Shown one piece after another: positions 26,048 through 33,633 of a stretch of 64,000 nucleotides of DNA; the first letter of the stretch is position 1, and each line of letters begins with the position of its first letter. The position numbers were made by a program, and so were the translations under genes. The DNA is from JBFHIZ01 sp041596215. GTDB lineage: Bacteria; Bacillota; Clostridia; Lachnospirales; Lachnospiraceae. The stretch is from positions 9,065-73,064 of the forward strand of contig JBFHIZ010000008.1 in NCBI GenBank assembly GCA_041596215.1, in the 5' to 3' direction. The notes beneath the pieces are model-generated. The model was not told where the DNA came from. It saw only the letters and a list, made by a program, of their open reading frames with translations, and did no database searches.

Positions 26048-26743
26048 CTATTTCCTTTCCATATCCATTTTCTTCACATTTCCCATTTGATAGCGTTCCC
26101 CAATTCTTGTTTCACCTAAGCAATACGAGCAAAGCGCTGACGGCATTGGAAATTTTAGTTCCATCCCTTTTACCGTTTCGATATCTTTTTCTTCTTCATA
26201 TAATAAAGTGCTTAGTTCAAAAGCACCCTGTCCTGTTAATCCATTTACCATAATAATCGTAGCTTGAGGATTTACAGAATTTACACGAGACGCAAACACT
26301 TCTCTTTCTGCTTGTGAAACAATGTCTCCTTTTGTAATTACAACAACATCTGCCATTTTAAGCATAGGTCCAATTTTTTTCGGTGTATTTATGCCACTTA
26401 AATTATCAATTACGCAAATTGCTTTCACCCCTTTTATATATGGTGAACAACGATTGCAAAGACCTGCGCTTTCGGTAATTAAAATATCAATCTTTTTTTC
26501 CATTCCCCATTCAACGACTTCTTCAATATTACTTACAAAATAATGATCAGGGCAAAGAGATCCTGACAATCCTTTTTTTACTGGAATCCCTGCCTTTTCA
26601 TAAAGTACATCATCCTCGGTATACAAACAATCAAATTTCACTACTCCCACAGATAATCCTCTGTTTTTTATGGCTTCAATCGTTTTTAATATAATAGAAG
26701 TTTTCCCTGAAGAGGGCGGTCCTGATACAGTCACTAAATTCAT
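26048..26743 (-). CDS. HypB/UreG-like GTPase with Cys pairs
   Basis: 231 residues of the SIMIBI G3E-like class. P-loop GPPSSGKT is at 8-15; the region around E91 (TESAGLCNRC) corresponds to the G3 switch, and TKGD at 137-140 to the base-recognition motif. Cys residues occur at 39, 64 (CPDH), 96 and 99 (CNRC), and 205 and 208 (CSYC), enough for metal or Fe-S binding. HypB and UreG deliver nickel and CobW relatives deliver other metals, but there is no hydrogenase, urease or cobalamin gene nearby. The start overlaps the upstream stop by four bases (ATGA-type), so it is translationally coupled to the DUF1858 protein. Likely a metallochaperone or cofactor-insertion GTPase; target unknown. Confidence 0.87.
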   Translation of the reverse strand: MNLVTVSGPPSSGKTSIILKTIEAIKNRGLSVGVVKFDCLYTEDDVLYEKAGIPVKKGLSGSLCPDHYFVSNIEEVVEWGMEKKIDILITESAGLCNRCSPYIKGVKAICVIDNLSGINTPKKIGPMLKMADVVVITKGDIVSQAEREVFASRVNSVNPQATIIMVNGLTGQGAFELSTLLYEEEKDIETVKGMELKFPMPSALCSYCLGETRIGERYQMGNVKKMDMERK

Positions 26744-27978
26744 TTTATTTTCTCCTTACTATTTTGATTAAATATATCTTCACAAGTTTTAATTAACAAC
26801 GAGATATCCTCCGTTTTTAAGAAATCCCAACCAAGCCACATAAATTGATTCTCACTTGAAATTTGATTATCCACCTCTGGATTTACGCTTGGAAATCTTC
26901 CATTATGAGATAGAATTTCACCAACTTCCTTGGATGCAAAGAAGTCAACAATTGTCTTTAATTCCTTCTTTTTCTCTTTCTTACTTAGCATAAAGATTGG
27001 ACTAATGATAGCTCCATCTTTAGGCCATACCGCCTTCATAGGTCCATTTTCTTTAATCATTTTGGTAAAGAAATATGGCATAATGGTAATCACCGGTTTC
27101 TCTCTTTTTTTAATATGTGACTTTACCATTTCTGATGGATGCATGCTCCTTTGTAAACTTTTTCCAAGTTTTTCTAAGCCTTCTTCTCCATATGTCTTAT
27201 AAATATTCAACAAAATTGCATTAAATAAATCAAAATCTCCAATCGGAAGGCTTACACACCCTTCAAACTCTTCTTTCAAAATATCTTCCCAACTTTCTGG
27301 AATTTCTCTTCCTTTTAATTCTTCCACATTTACTAAAAATACAGCTGGCACCACTCCAAGCATCGCATATTGTTTACTCGGGTCTTTTAGTTCTATCGTC
27401 TCATTATGAAAATCTTTATTATATGCTGAAAATTCTGTAATATCCTCAAAGATATTTTCCGTCTTATACTTACCAAATAGTTTTTTATCAAAAAACATAT
27501 CAAATCCTGCCGAGATAAACAAATCAGGCAAAGCATCCGCATCTCCATTTTCCAAAGAATCTGCAAGCCAATCAACTCCCATCGATGCTGCTTTTAACTC
27601 ATAAGAAAGTTTAAAATCGAAAGTTTCACTTTCCATCCACTTTTCAAAGGCATCCGTAAGTGGTGTTCGAACAGGACAAGGTAAAATTCCTGCTATTTTT
27701 ATTTCCTTCTCCTCTTCCATATTTTTCAAACCTTTCTCTGTCTCTTTACCCACTTCACTAGCTTCAATTGCTTCCACTAATTTTTCTTCTAGTGCTTGTT
27801 TGTCAAGCTTCTTGAGTTTGCACACCGCTTCTAATGTGATTGTTTTCCCCAATATTTTTCGCATGTTTTCATTTTTTAATTGCTCCATTCCAACAGAGGC
27901 CAAAATTTCAATTGCCACCTCATATTTTTCGGTTATATCATACACCGTATCTTGTAAATCAAAATATAGATTACTCAT
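26740..27978 (-). CDS. DUF1858 domain fused to a cytosolic ABC binding-protein-like domain
   Basis: 412 residues with no signal peptide or lipobox. Residues 1-75 match the DUF1858 pattern (VYDITEKYEVAIEILASVGM, then TITLEAVCKLKKLD), a small domain found in proteins near hybrid-cluster and Fe-S enzymes. From about residue 92 a type II periplasmic-binding-protein fold begins (KIAGILPCPVRTPLTDAF) and continues to the end, including LPDLFISAGFDMFFDKKLFG and SEMVKSHIKKREKPVIT. Normally that fold is extracytoplasmic; here it should be cytosolic. The ATG at 27978 follows AGGAG. It is first in a tight three-gene unit with the GTPase and ATPase. Function not established. Confidence 0.85.
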   Translation of the reverse strand: MSNLYFDLQDTVYDITEKYEVAIEILASVGMEQLKNENMRKILGKTITLEAVCKLKKLDKQALEEKLVEAIEASEVGKETEKGLKNMEEEKEIKIAGILPCPVRTPLTDAFEKWMESETFDFKLSYELKAASMGVDWLADSLENGDADALPDLFISAGFDMFFDKKLFGKYKTENIFEDITEFSAYNKDFHNETIELKDPSKQYAMLGVVPAVFLVNVEELKGREIPESWEDILKEEFEGCVSLPIGDFDLFNAILLNIYKTYGEEGLEKLGKSLQRSMHPSEMVKSHIKKREKPVITIMPYFFTKMIKENGPMKAVWPKDGAIISPIFMLSKKEKKKELKTIVDFFASKEVGEILSHNGRFPSVNPEVDNQISSENQFMWLGWDFLKTEDISLLIKTCEDIFNQNSKEKIK

Positions 27979-28117
27979 TTTTTCTCCTATTCTGTGTCTA
28001 TTCTCTAGTTACACCTTGTGTTTATTTTTATACCTATTTATTTTTGTTTACCTATTTTTGTTTTATTTTCATTTTCCTTCCTAATTTTACAGCTTGATCC
28101 TTTTTCATATTCTTTTT

Positions 28118-28795
28118 CTATTTTATTTCATTAAAATTTTTCCATTCAAAATGATTTTTTTGATAGGCAATCAATCCCTCTTCTTGCATTCTTGCAAGTT
28201 CTCTTGACAGAGAAGGTCTTGTAATATCCAAATACTCTGCAAGTTCATTTCGATTTAATGGAATCTCAAAGCTTAAACTATTTGTTTTCCTTTCTTGTTG
28301 TAAGAGATAATGAGTGATTTTTTTTCGTACACTTTTCATCGTTAATATTTCAATTTTTTCATTTATCTTTAAAGCCTTGTTTGCAATAATATTCAGCATA
28401 TTTTCAATTAATACTTTGTGCCCCGTGCAAACTTGACCACAAATTGCCACCACTTTTTCTGGTGCTAAAAATAAAATAGTTGTATCTGCTTCTGCTGTAA
28501 CAGTTGCTGGCCACTTCCCACTTGTATATGCAGCAATTTCTCCAAATATATCATTTCGTTTAAGTTTTGCCATAATCATTCTCTCTGACGCATCATCTTC
28601 TTTTCCAACAAGAACTTCCCCTTCTAATATAATCCCAATCGCATGTAAAGGTTCTTTTTCTATTGTGATAATATCTTTTTTCTTATAATTTTTGATGGAT
28701 GGTTTCATACAAGATAAAACTCTACGAATTTCTTTCTCATCAATATTTTTAAATAATGCATTCTTTTCTAGTTGTTTAAGCCATTTTTCATACAT
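28118..28795 (-). CDS. Crp/Fnr-family transcriptional regulator
   Basis: 225 residues. The N-terminal cyclic-nucleotide-like beta barrel (about residues 15-130) includes IILEGEVLVGKEDD and NDIFGEIAAYTSGKWPATVTA. The C-terminal winged helix (from about 150) has the recognition region LAEYLDITRPSLSRELARM. The cAMP-contact Arg-Ser pair is replaced by KWPAT, so cAMP binding is unlikely. Two Cys at about 119 and 123 (CGQVC) could carry redox or metal sensing. It lies 139 bases upstream of the DUF1858 gene on the same strand, so it may control or share its transcript. A perfect palindrome overlaps its own promoter. Confidence 0.92.
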   Translation of the reverse strand: MYEKWLKQLEKNALFKNIDEKEIRRVLSCMKPSIKNYKKKDIITIEKEPLHAIGIILEGEVLVGKEDDASERMIMAKLKRNDIFGEIAAYTSGKWPATVTAEADTTILFLAPEKVVAICGQVCTGHKVLIENMLNIIANKALKINEKIEILTMKSVRKKITHYLLQQERKTNSLSFEIPLNRNELAEYLDITRPSLSRELARMQEEGLIAYQKNHFEWKNFNEIK

Positions 28796-28826
28796 ATTTA
28801 CTCTCCAATTTTTTTGTTAACATCAT

Positions 28827-28866
28827 ATTATCATAAAAATTAATACATTTCGGTAACCTAGGTTAC
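28827..28866 (-). promoter_or_regulatory. Crp/Fnr-type operator palindrome and -10 element
   Basis: GTAACCTAGGTTAC (28853-28866) is a perfect 14-base palindrome; in context it reads TGTAACCTAGGTTACC on the minus strand. A -10-like GATAAT lies at 28832-28827. This puts the dyad centre about 40 bases upstream of the expected start of transcription, the usual class II position. A half-like TGTAACTAG also lies at 28013-28005, upstream of the DUF1858 gene. Confidence 0.75.
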
Positions 28867-28988
28867 ATTTTGGTCCTTTTTTTAACTTTTTCTATTTTTT
28901 AATTTTTTTATTTTTTATTTTTTCAACCTTTCATTTTTTCATAAAAATTTTACCATTTTATCTGCATAGAATTTCTTTATAATTTCCT

Positions 28989-29016
28989 TTGCCTAATTCC
29001 TACAATATGGTAAAAT
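28989..29016 (+). promoter_or_regulatory. Putative promoter of the lipid kinase gene
   Basis: TTGCCT (28989-28994) and TAAAAT (29011-29016) with 16 bases between, 39 bases before the ATG. Confidence 0.45.
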
Positions 29017-29055
29017 TGAACTATTAAATCTTTCAATTTCAGGGGGGTACTTTCG

Positions 29056-30018
29056 ATGTATCATATTATTGTCAATCCACTTTCCAAAACAGGAAAAGGT
29101 AAAAAATATTGGGATTTGCTTCTTCCAACACTACAAGAAACAAATACGCAATTTGATGTACACTTTACCAAAAAAGAAGGCCATGCTACCGAGCTAGTAA
29201 AAACTATAACCGCCTTAACTGAAAAACCTATTTACTTTCTTGTTTTAGGAGGTGATGGCACTTTAAATGAAGTCATTCAAGGAATTCATGATTTTGAGAA
29301 TACCTATGTCGGTTATATTCCAACCGGTTCTAGCAATGATTTTGCAAGGGATTTAAACATGTACAGCGATCCCATTAAAAATCTCAAACGAATTCTGTCT
29401 GTTACAACTCCTACTGCTTATGATCTTGGAGAGCTTACAATTCTAGATGGTAAACATCGACTTACGAAAGAATCTGTTACAAGTTCTAACTGTGTACGAC
29501 GTCTTTTTAGCGTAAGTTCTGATATTGGTTTTGGTGCTGCCGTTTGTGAAGAAGCACTCAATTCGAAAATAAAAAAAGTCCTAAACAAATTAGGACTTGG
29601 AAAACTAACTTATGCTGGTATTGCTTTAAGACAGATTATTCATGCTCCAAAGGCTTCTTTAAAAGTAACCGTTGATATGGAAACAAAATTCGAAGTTTCT
29701 TCTTTATTTTTAATTGGTGCCTTCATTCATCGTTTCGAAGGTGGTGGAATGATGTTTGCACCAAATGCAGATGCTCTCGATGGATTATTTGATGTTTGCT
29801 TAGCAAAAGATTTGACTACTATGCGTACCTTACGCATTTTACCAACTATTTTTTCTGGTAAACATATTCGGTTTCCACAAATTGAAATTTTCAGATGTAA
29901 AACCATAGATTTGGAGACTTCGCGTTATTTGTGGGTACATACGGATGGGGAAGTTTCTTATGAAGCCAAACATATCCGTATCAAAAGTTTACCCGCTGCC
30001 TTTAAATTGCTTTGGTAG
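29056..30018 (+). CDS. Diacylglycerol kinase family lipid kinase (YegS/DagK type)
   Basis: 320 residues. It phosphorylates a lipid such as diacylglycerol or a related membrane lipid, recycling it to phosphatidate. The catalytic-domain motifs are LGGDGTLNEVIQG (nucleotide site) and IPTGSSNDFARDL, and VSSDIGFGAAVCEEA follows. The C-terminal beta-sandwich ends with GGMMFAPNADALDGLFDVCL and the HTDGE-like WVHTDGEVSYEA. A strong AGGGGGGT site precedes the ATG. It is soluble and peripheral, with no membrane segments. It is convergent with mutY; the gap is only 18 bases and there is no clear terminator. Confidence 0.93.
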   Translation: MYHIIVNPLSKTGKGKKYWDLLLPTLQETNTQFDVHFTKKEGHATELVKTITALTEKPIYFLVLGGDGTLNEVIQGIHDFENTYVGYIPTGSSNDFARDLNMYSDPIKNLKRILSVTTPTAYDLGELTILDGKHRLTKESVTSSNCVRRLFSVSSDIGFGAAVCEEALNSKIKKVLNKLGLGKLTYAGIALRQIIHAPKASLKVTVDMETKFEVSSLFLIGAFIHRFEGGGMMFAPNADALDGLFDVCLAKDLTTMRTLRILPTIFSGKHIRFPQIEIFRCKTIDLETSRYLWVHTDGEVSYEAKHIRIKSLPAAFKLLW

Positions 30019-30036
30019 CTATTCTTGCTTTAATAA

Positions 30037-31125
30037 CTATCCTTCCTTATGTAGTTTATATTCTTTCCATATGTATTCATTATAATAAGAAAACGCAGTT
30101 GGTAATGGGATTTTTCTTATAAAATCTTCTTGATTTACTAACATCGATTCTTCGGGAAGTTTCATTGGATTACTTAATTCATCGACCCGAATTAAATAAC
30201 CTTGCATATGCCATTCAATATGTGAAAAAATATGTTTCACTTCCGGAAGTTTTTGAATCTGTATTACTTCAATCCCAAGTTTTTTCATATAGGAAAGAAC
30301 TTGGGTTTTTTGTTGTTTTCCCTCCACATTAGGAAATTCATATAATCCTGCAAGCAATCCTGTTTTTGGCCGTTTTTTCATTACAATTTGTTCTTCATCA
30401 AGAATCAAAAATATTGTTTTATCTTCAATTCTTCGTTCTTTTTTGGGTTTCTTATAGGGGATTTCTGCCGTTTTATCTAACATTCTTGCTTTACAAAAAT
30501 CCTCCCATGGACAATCCTCACAATGTGGAATTCCATTTGGTATACATATCGTTGCACCCAAATCCATCAATGCTTGATTGAATTTCCCGGGGCAATTTTC
30601 TGGTATAATTTTTTGCATCTCTTCTTCCCATTTTTTTTTAACTTTTCCATTTAAAATATCCGAAGAATCTGCTGTCAATCTTGACATAACACGTAATACA
30701 TTGCCATCTACTGCAGGTACCGCTTCTCCAAACGCCATGGATGCAATAGCTCCAGAAGTATAACTCCCGATTCCTGGCAAAGTTTCTAATTCTACTTTTG
30801 AATTTGGAATGTTTCCCTCATAATCTTCCATTACTTTTATTGCCGCTTTTTTTAAATTTTTTGCGCGAGAATAATATCCTAATCCTTCCCAAAGCTTTAA
30901 TAATTCATCTTCTTTCACTTCTGCTAATGCATTCACACTAGGAAGATGCTTCATAAATCTTTCAAAATATGGTTTCACTGCTTCCACTCTGGTTTGTTGT
31001 AACATAATTTCTGAAATCCAAACACGATAAGGACTTACCTCGTTTCTCCAAGGTAAGTCCCTTTTATTTTCATCAAACCAAGTAAGTAATGGTTCTACTA
31101 TTTTTCCTAACTCATTCATAAGCAA
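30037..31125 (-). CDS. mutY: A/G-specific adenine glycosylase
   Basis: 362 residues. It removes adenine mispaired with 8-oxoguanine. Motifs: EIMLQQTRVEAVKPYFERFM (catalytic Glu region), helix-hairpin-helix with LPGIGSYTSGAIASMAFGE, then VDGNVLRVMSR with the catalytic Asp. The Fe-S loop CIPNGIPHCEDCPWEDFC supplies four Cys. The C-terminal NUDIX-like domain (from about 230, IFLILDEEQIVMKKRP) recognises 8-oxoG. The frame is open to 31125 (MLMNELGKIV); the ATG one or two codons later (31119) is an equal candidate. Complete and normal in length. Confidence 0.95.
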   Translation of the reverse strand: MLMNELGKIVEPLLTWFDENKRDLPWRNEVSPYRVWISEIMLQQTRVEAVKPYFERFMKHLPSVNALAEVKEDELLKLWEGLGYYSRAKNLKKAAIKVMEDYEGNIPNSKVELETLPGIGSYTSGAIASMAFGEAVPAVDGNVLRVMSRLTADSSDILNGKVKKKWEEEMQKIIPENCPGKFNQALMDLGATICIPNGIPHCEDCPWEDFCKARMLDKTAEIPYKKPKKERRIEDKTIFLILDEEQIVMKKRPKTGLLAGLYEFPNVEGKQQKTQVLSYMKKLGIEVIQIQKLPEVKHIFSHIEWHMQGYLIRVDELSNPMKLPEESMLVNQEDFIRKIPLPTAFSYYNEYIWKEYKLHKEG

Positions 31126-31177
31126 TTTCTCATCTTTTCCTTTATCCCAATGTTTTTATTTTACTGGTACATTGATC

Positions 31178-32089
31178 TTATTTTTCCCCTTTTTCCTTAT
31201 ATGGCACTCTTGCAGACGGCACAACTTCAGCTGCTGGTTCAATATGTGCTTTTTGATCATCAAAGAATATATGTGCTCCAAATGCTTCTAAAATATCTCT
31301 TTTTTCAACACCACCCAAAAAAAACGCTTCATCAATACGTACATTCCACGCTCGTAATGTGCGAATTACTCGTTCATGTGCAGGTGCACTTCTTGAGGTT
31401 ACAAGTGCCGTACGAATAGGAACTTCCTCTTTCGAAAATTCACTTTGTAAAGTTGAAATTGTCTTTAAAAATTTAGCAAAAGGACCCGCTTCTAACAGAT
31501 TCTCCGCATTCTTTCTTTCATTTTCTTCAAATGCTTCTAAACCTTGTTTTTGATATATTTTTTCAGACTCATCGGAAAACAAAACAGCATCTCCATCAAA
31601 AGCAATCCGAATTTGACCAATCTCCTCTTTTTGATAAGTATGGACTCCATCTGCGCAAAGAATACCTGCTGCCACATTTGAGTTAATTGCCTTTTGTACA
31701 TCATCCTCGTAACCCGACAAAAACAGATCCGTACGAAATGCGTTTAAATATGGAGAAAGAGGCGCTCCGCTTGCTAGTGCTGCTCTCGTAATATTCAATC
31801 CATAATGTGCAATGGATTGGAAAACACGTAACGATGTATCTGCACTATTTCTTGACATAATAATAACTTCTACTCTTCCCTTTTGTCCCTCTAACTTATT
31901 AATATTTAATAAAGACTGAATAATGTAAAAACCAGGGCCTTTTTTTAATATTTCGTTTTCATGTTCAATTTGATACTTACAATATGCTTCAATCCCATCT
32001 TCCTCAAAGATTGTATTTTCTTTTGTCAAATCAAATAGTGCTCTAGATGATACTCCTATCACTAATCGATGGTTAAGTTCATAAGCCAT
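31178..32089 (-). CDS. Cytosolic 5'-nucleotidase (NT5C1-like)
   Basis: 303 residues covering the full 5'-nucleotidase domain of the family related to eukaryotic cytosolic NT5C1, which dephosphorylates nucleoside monophosphates. Visible stretches are LVIGVSSRALFDLTKEN at the N-terminus, ITRAALASGAPLSPYLNAF, RIAFDGDAVLFSDESEKI (Asp-rich catalytic region) and LGGVEKRDILEAFGAHIFFDD. No signal peptide, so it is cytosolic. The ATG at 32089 follows a GGGGG-like site. It is part of a minus-strand group with two small genes upstream. Substrate preference cannot be read. Confidence 0.88.
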   Translation of the reverse strand: MAYELNHRLVIGVSSRALFDLTKENTIFEEDGIEAYCKYQIEHENEILKKGPGFYIIQSLLNINKLEGQKGRVEVIIMSRNSADTSLRVFQSIAHYGLNITRAALASGAPLSPYLNAFRTDLFLSGYEDDVQKAINSNVAAGILCADGVHTYQKEEIGQIRIAFDGDAVLFSDESEKIYQKQGLEAFEENERKNAENLLEAGPFAKFLKTISTLQSEFSKEEVPIRTALVTSRSAPAHERVIRTLRAWNVRIDEAFFLGGVEKRDILEAFGAHIFFDDQKAHIEPAAEVVPSARVPYKEKGEK

Positions 32090-32100
32090 ATATATCCCCC

Positions 32101-32559
32101 TTATCGAAAACGATTACATTCATATCTCTTCAAGGTTCTAAGAGAACTTAAGAGTGCTTCATATCGTTCTTCTAATTCTCCTCCTGAAATGGAAACGTCT
32201 AATGCCATTTCCATTGTATTAATCATCGTATTCGTAATCACGGATTCCATTGAAACTAAAATCTCCAATTTTTTTTCATACGTATCTGCATCCAAAAATT
32301 CAGAAAGCTTCGGGTGAATGGTTTCTTCCACTTCACATTTTTCAAATCGATACTTCTGTTTTGCTTCCGGATATTTTTTTGAATCCACCTGTTCTAAAAA
32401 TACTTCAAGATCACATACAAATGTCTGATATGGCTCCGTTGTTTCCTGATATACTACCATATCCTTCTGCGTTTCCTCACTTCTTGCTATTGTTAAAATC
32501 TGGTACCTATATCCTTTAAAATGTTCATATACTTCCTTTTCCTTTGGTGTTTCTCTCAT
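32101..32559 (-). CDS. DUF1653 domain protein
   Basis: About 152 residues. The N-terminal 60 residues carry the DUF1653 pattern (YEHFKGYRYQILTIA, then VVYQETTEPYQTFVCDLEVFLEQV). The C-terminal half is Glu-rich and helical (LEERYEALLSSLRTLKRYE) and is not recognised. The frame is open to 32577, but the ATG at 32559 has GAAGGA about 7 bases upstream, so I use it. DUF1653 proteins are small cytosolic proteins of unknown role, sometimes fused to other domains. The next gene downstream is the nucleotidase. Confidence 0.8.
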   Translation of the reverse strand: MRETPKEKEVYEHFKGYRYQILTIARSEETQKDMVVYQETTEPYQTFVCDLEVFLEQVDSKKYPEAKQKYRFEKCEVEETIHPKLSEFLDADTYEKKLEILVSMESVITNTMINTMEMALDVSISGGELEERYEALLSSLRTLKRYECNRFR

Positions 32560-32580
32560 TATTCTTCCTTCTTCCATACT

Positions 32581-33006
32581 TTATATAATTTCATAAGTAA
32601 AGTAAACCTCTTCTATTATACCTTCTATTTTTAATCTATTTTTAATATCCTTTGAAAGATTTTTCAAAGAATATAATATTCCATTTCTTTCCTCAAAGCT
32701 CACTTTGTCCAAATCTTTATGATGAATCTGTATATGATAATAGAATTTTTCAGTTCCCTCCATCATCTTTGTCATTGTTACTCCTGAATTTATAAAGCCA
32801 AAACCTGATAATTCATTTTCTACTTCCTCTATATATTCCTGCTCCATAACATCGACAGATATCATCCTATCCATCTGTATACTTTGCTCTCTTCCAACCA
32901 CATTTTTTTTAACTAATAAAAACATTGCTAAAATAAAAATAATCGTTCCCATTACATATATCATATATACCTTACTATAATTTCTTATACTATCTTCTCT
33001 TCTCAT
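32581..33006 (-). CDS. Small single-pass membrane protein, unknown
   Basis: 141 residues. One membrane segment (YMIYVMGTIIFILAMFLLV, about residues 13-32) follows a short basic start. The outer domain has mixed alpha/beta character (VEEVENELSGFGFINSG, HIQIHHKDLDKVSFEERNG) and ends IEEVYFTYEII. No family recognised. It adjoins the DUF1653 gene, with 21 bases between its stop and that gene's start, so the two are probably co-transcribed. The ATG at 33006 follows a GGAGA-like site. Confidence 0.75.
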   Translation of the reverse strand: MRREDSIRNYSKVYMIYVMGTIIFILAMFLLVKKNVVGREQSIQMDRMISVDVMEQEYIEEVENELSGFGFINSGVTMTKMMEGTEKFYYHIQIHHKDLDKVSFEERNGILYSLKNLSKDIKNRLKIEGIIEEVYFTYEII

Positions 33007-33240
33007 CTGATATTCTCCTTTTTATTCAAACTATATTTCTATAATAAGAATTCTAGCATAAGAAAAGTACAATATATGGGTCTTTATCCATTTACCATTT
33101 GAATGTTTTCAAACAAGACAACCTCAAATCTATTGTAACATTATTGATGTTTCTTTCCAATGTTTCAAATCTGTTATTTATATTCAGAATTCATCCTTTC
33201 TATCTGATCATATTTTATCATAAAATTTCTATTTTTACAC

Positions 33241-33269
33241 TTGCATTATTTTTATTTTATGTCTATAAT
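33241..33269 (+). promoter_or_regulatory. Promoter of the SOS small gene-dinB operon
   Basis: TTGCAT (33241-33246) and a perfect TATAAT (33264-33269) with exactly 17 bases between. The LexA box lies immediately downstream, where repressor would block transcription initiation. Confidence 0.8.
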
Positions 33270-33275
33270 AAATTT

Positions 33276-33289
33276 CGAACACATGTTCT
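33276..33289 (+). promoter_or_regulatory. LexA (SOS) box
   Basis: CGAACACATGTTCT matches the Gram-positive consensus CGAAC-N4-GTTCG with one end mismatch. It overlaps the expected transcription start between the promoter and the small gene at 33308, and so should place this gene and dinB under SOS control. Confidence 0.85.
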
Positions 33290-33307
33290 TATTTTAGGAG
33301 GTCACTT

Positions 33308-33583
33308 ATGAAACAAACTGTAAATATTCCTGTACAACTTATTTCTAGCTGCTCTACTTTAGGCGAATTTACTCCTCTTCGTTTTCGATATACCTTTCCA
33401 GAAACGCATGAACTCATTACGGTTGATATTCAGGAAATTTTAAGTAAAAAAGAAAATATCTTTATTGGTCTTCACGAAATCCTATATACTTGTTCAGCTA
33501 CTATACAAGGAGTCGAAAAAATATTCACATTACGTTATAGTATTATTGCCCATCAATGGAGTATTTTTCAAATGTTATCCTAA
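33308..33583 (+). CDS. Small SOS-controlled protein upstream of dinB, unknown function
   Basis: 91 residues, no recognised family. It begins MKQTVNIPVQLISSC and contains LRFRYTFPETHELITVDIQE; the body looks like a beta-rich domain. The start ATG follows AGGAGGTC, one of the best ribosome sites in this window. It precedes dinB with a 50-base gap and shares its LexA-controlled promoter. This position resembles that of YolD-like genes beside Y-family polymerases in bacilli, but I do not see the YolD sequence pattern. A polymerase-regulating or DNA-damage role is inference from position. Confidence 0.8.
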   Translation: MKQTVNIPVQLISSCSTLGEFTPLRFRYTFPETHELITVDIQEILSKKENIFIGLHEILYTCSATIQGVEKIFTLRYSIIAHQWSIFQMLS

Positions 33584-33633
33584 TCTTCATAAAAAAAGTA
33601 TGATCTTGCCATTATTTTACATAAGGAGAACAC

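Noticed and set aside
33099..33311. 70-codon plus-strand frame upstream of the SOS gene
   Set aside because: It covers the promoter and LexA box and has no ribosome site.
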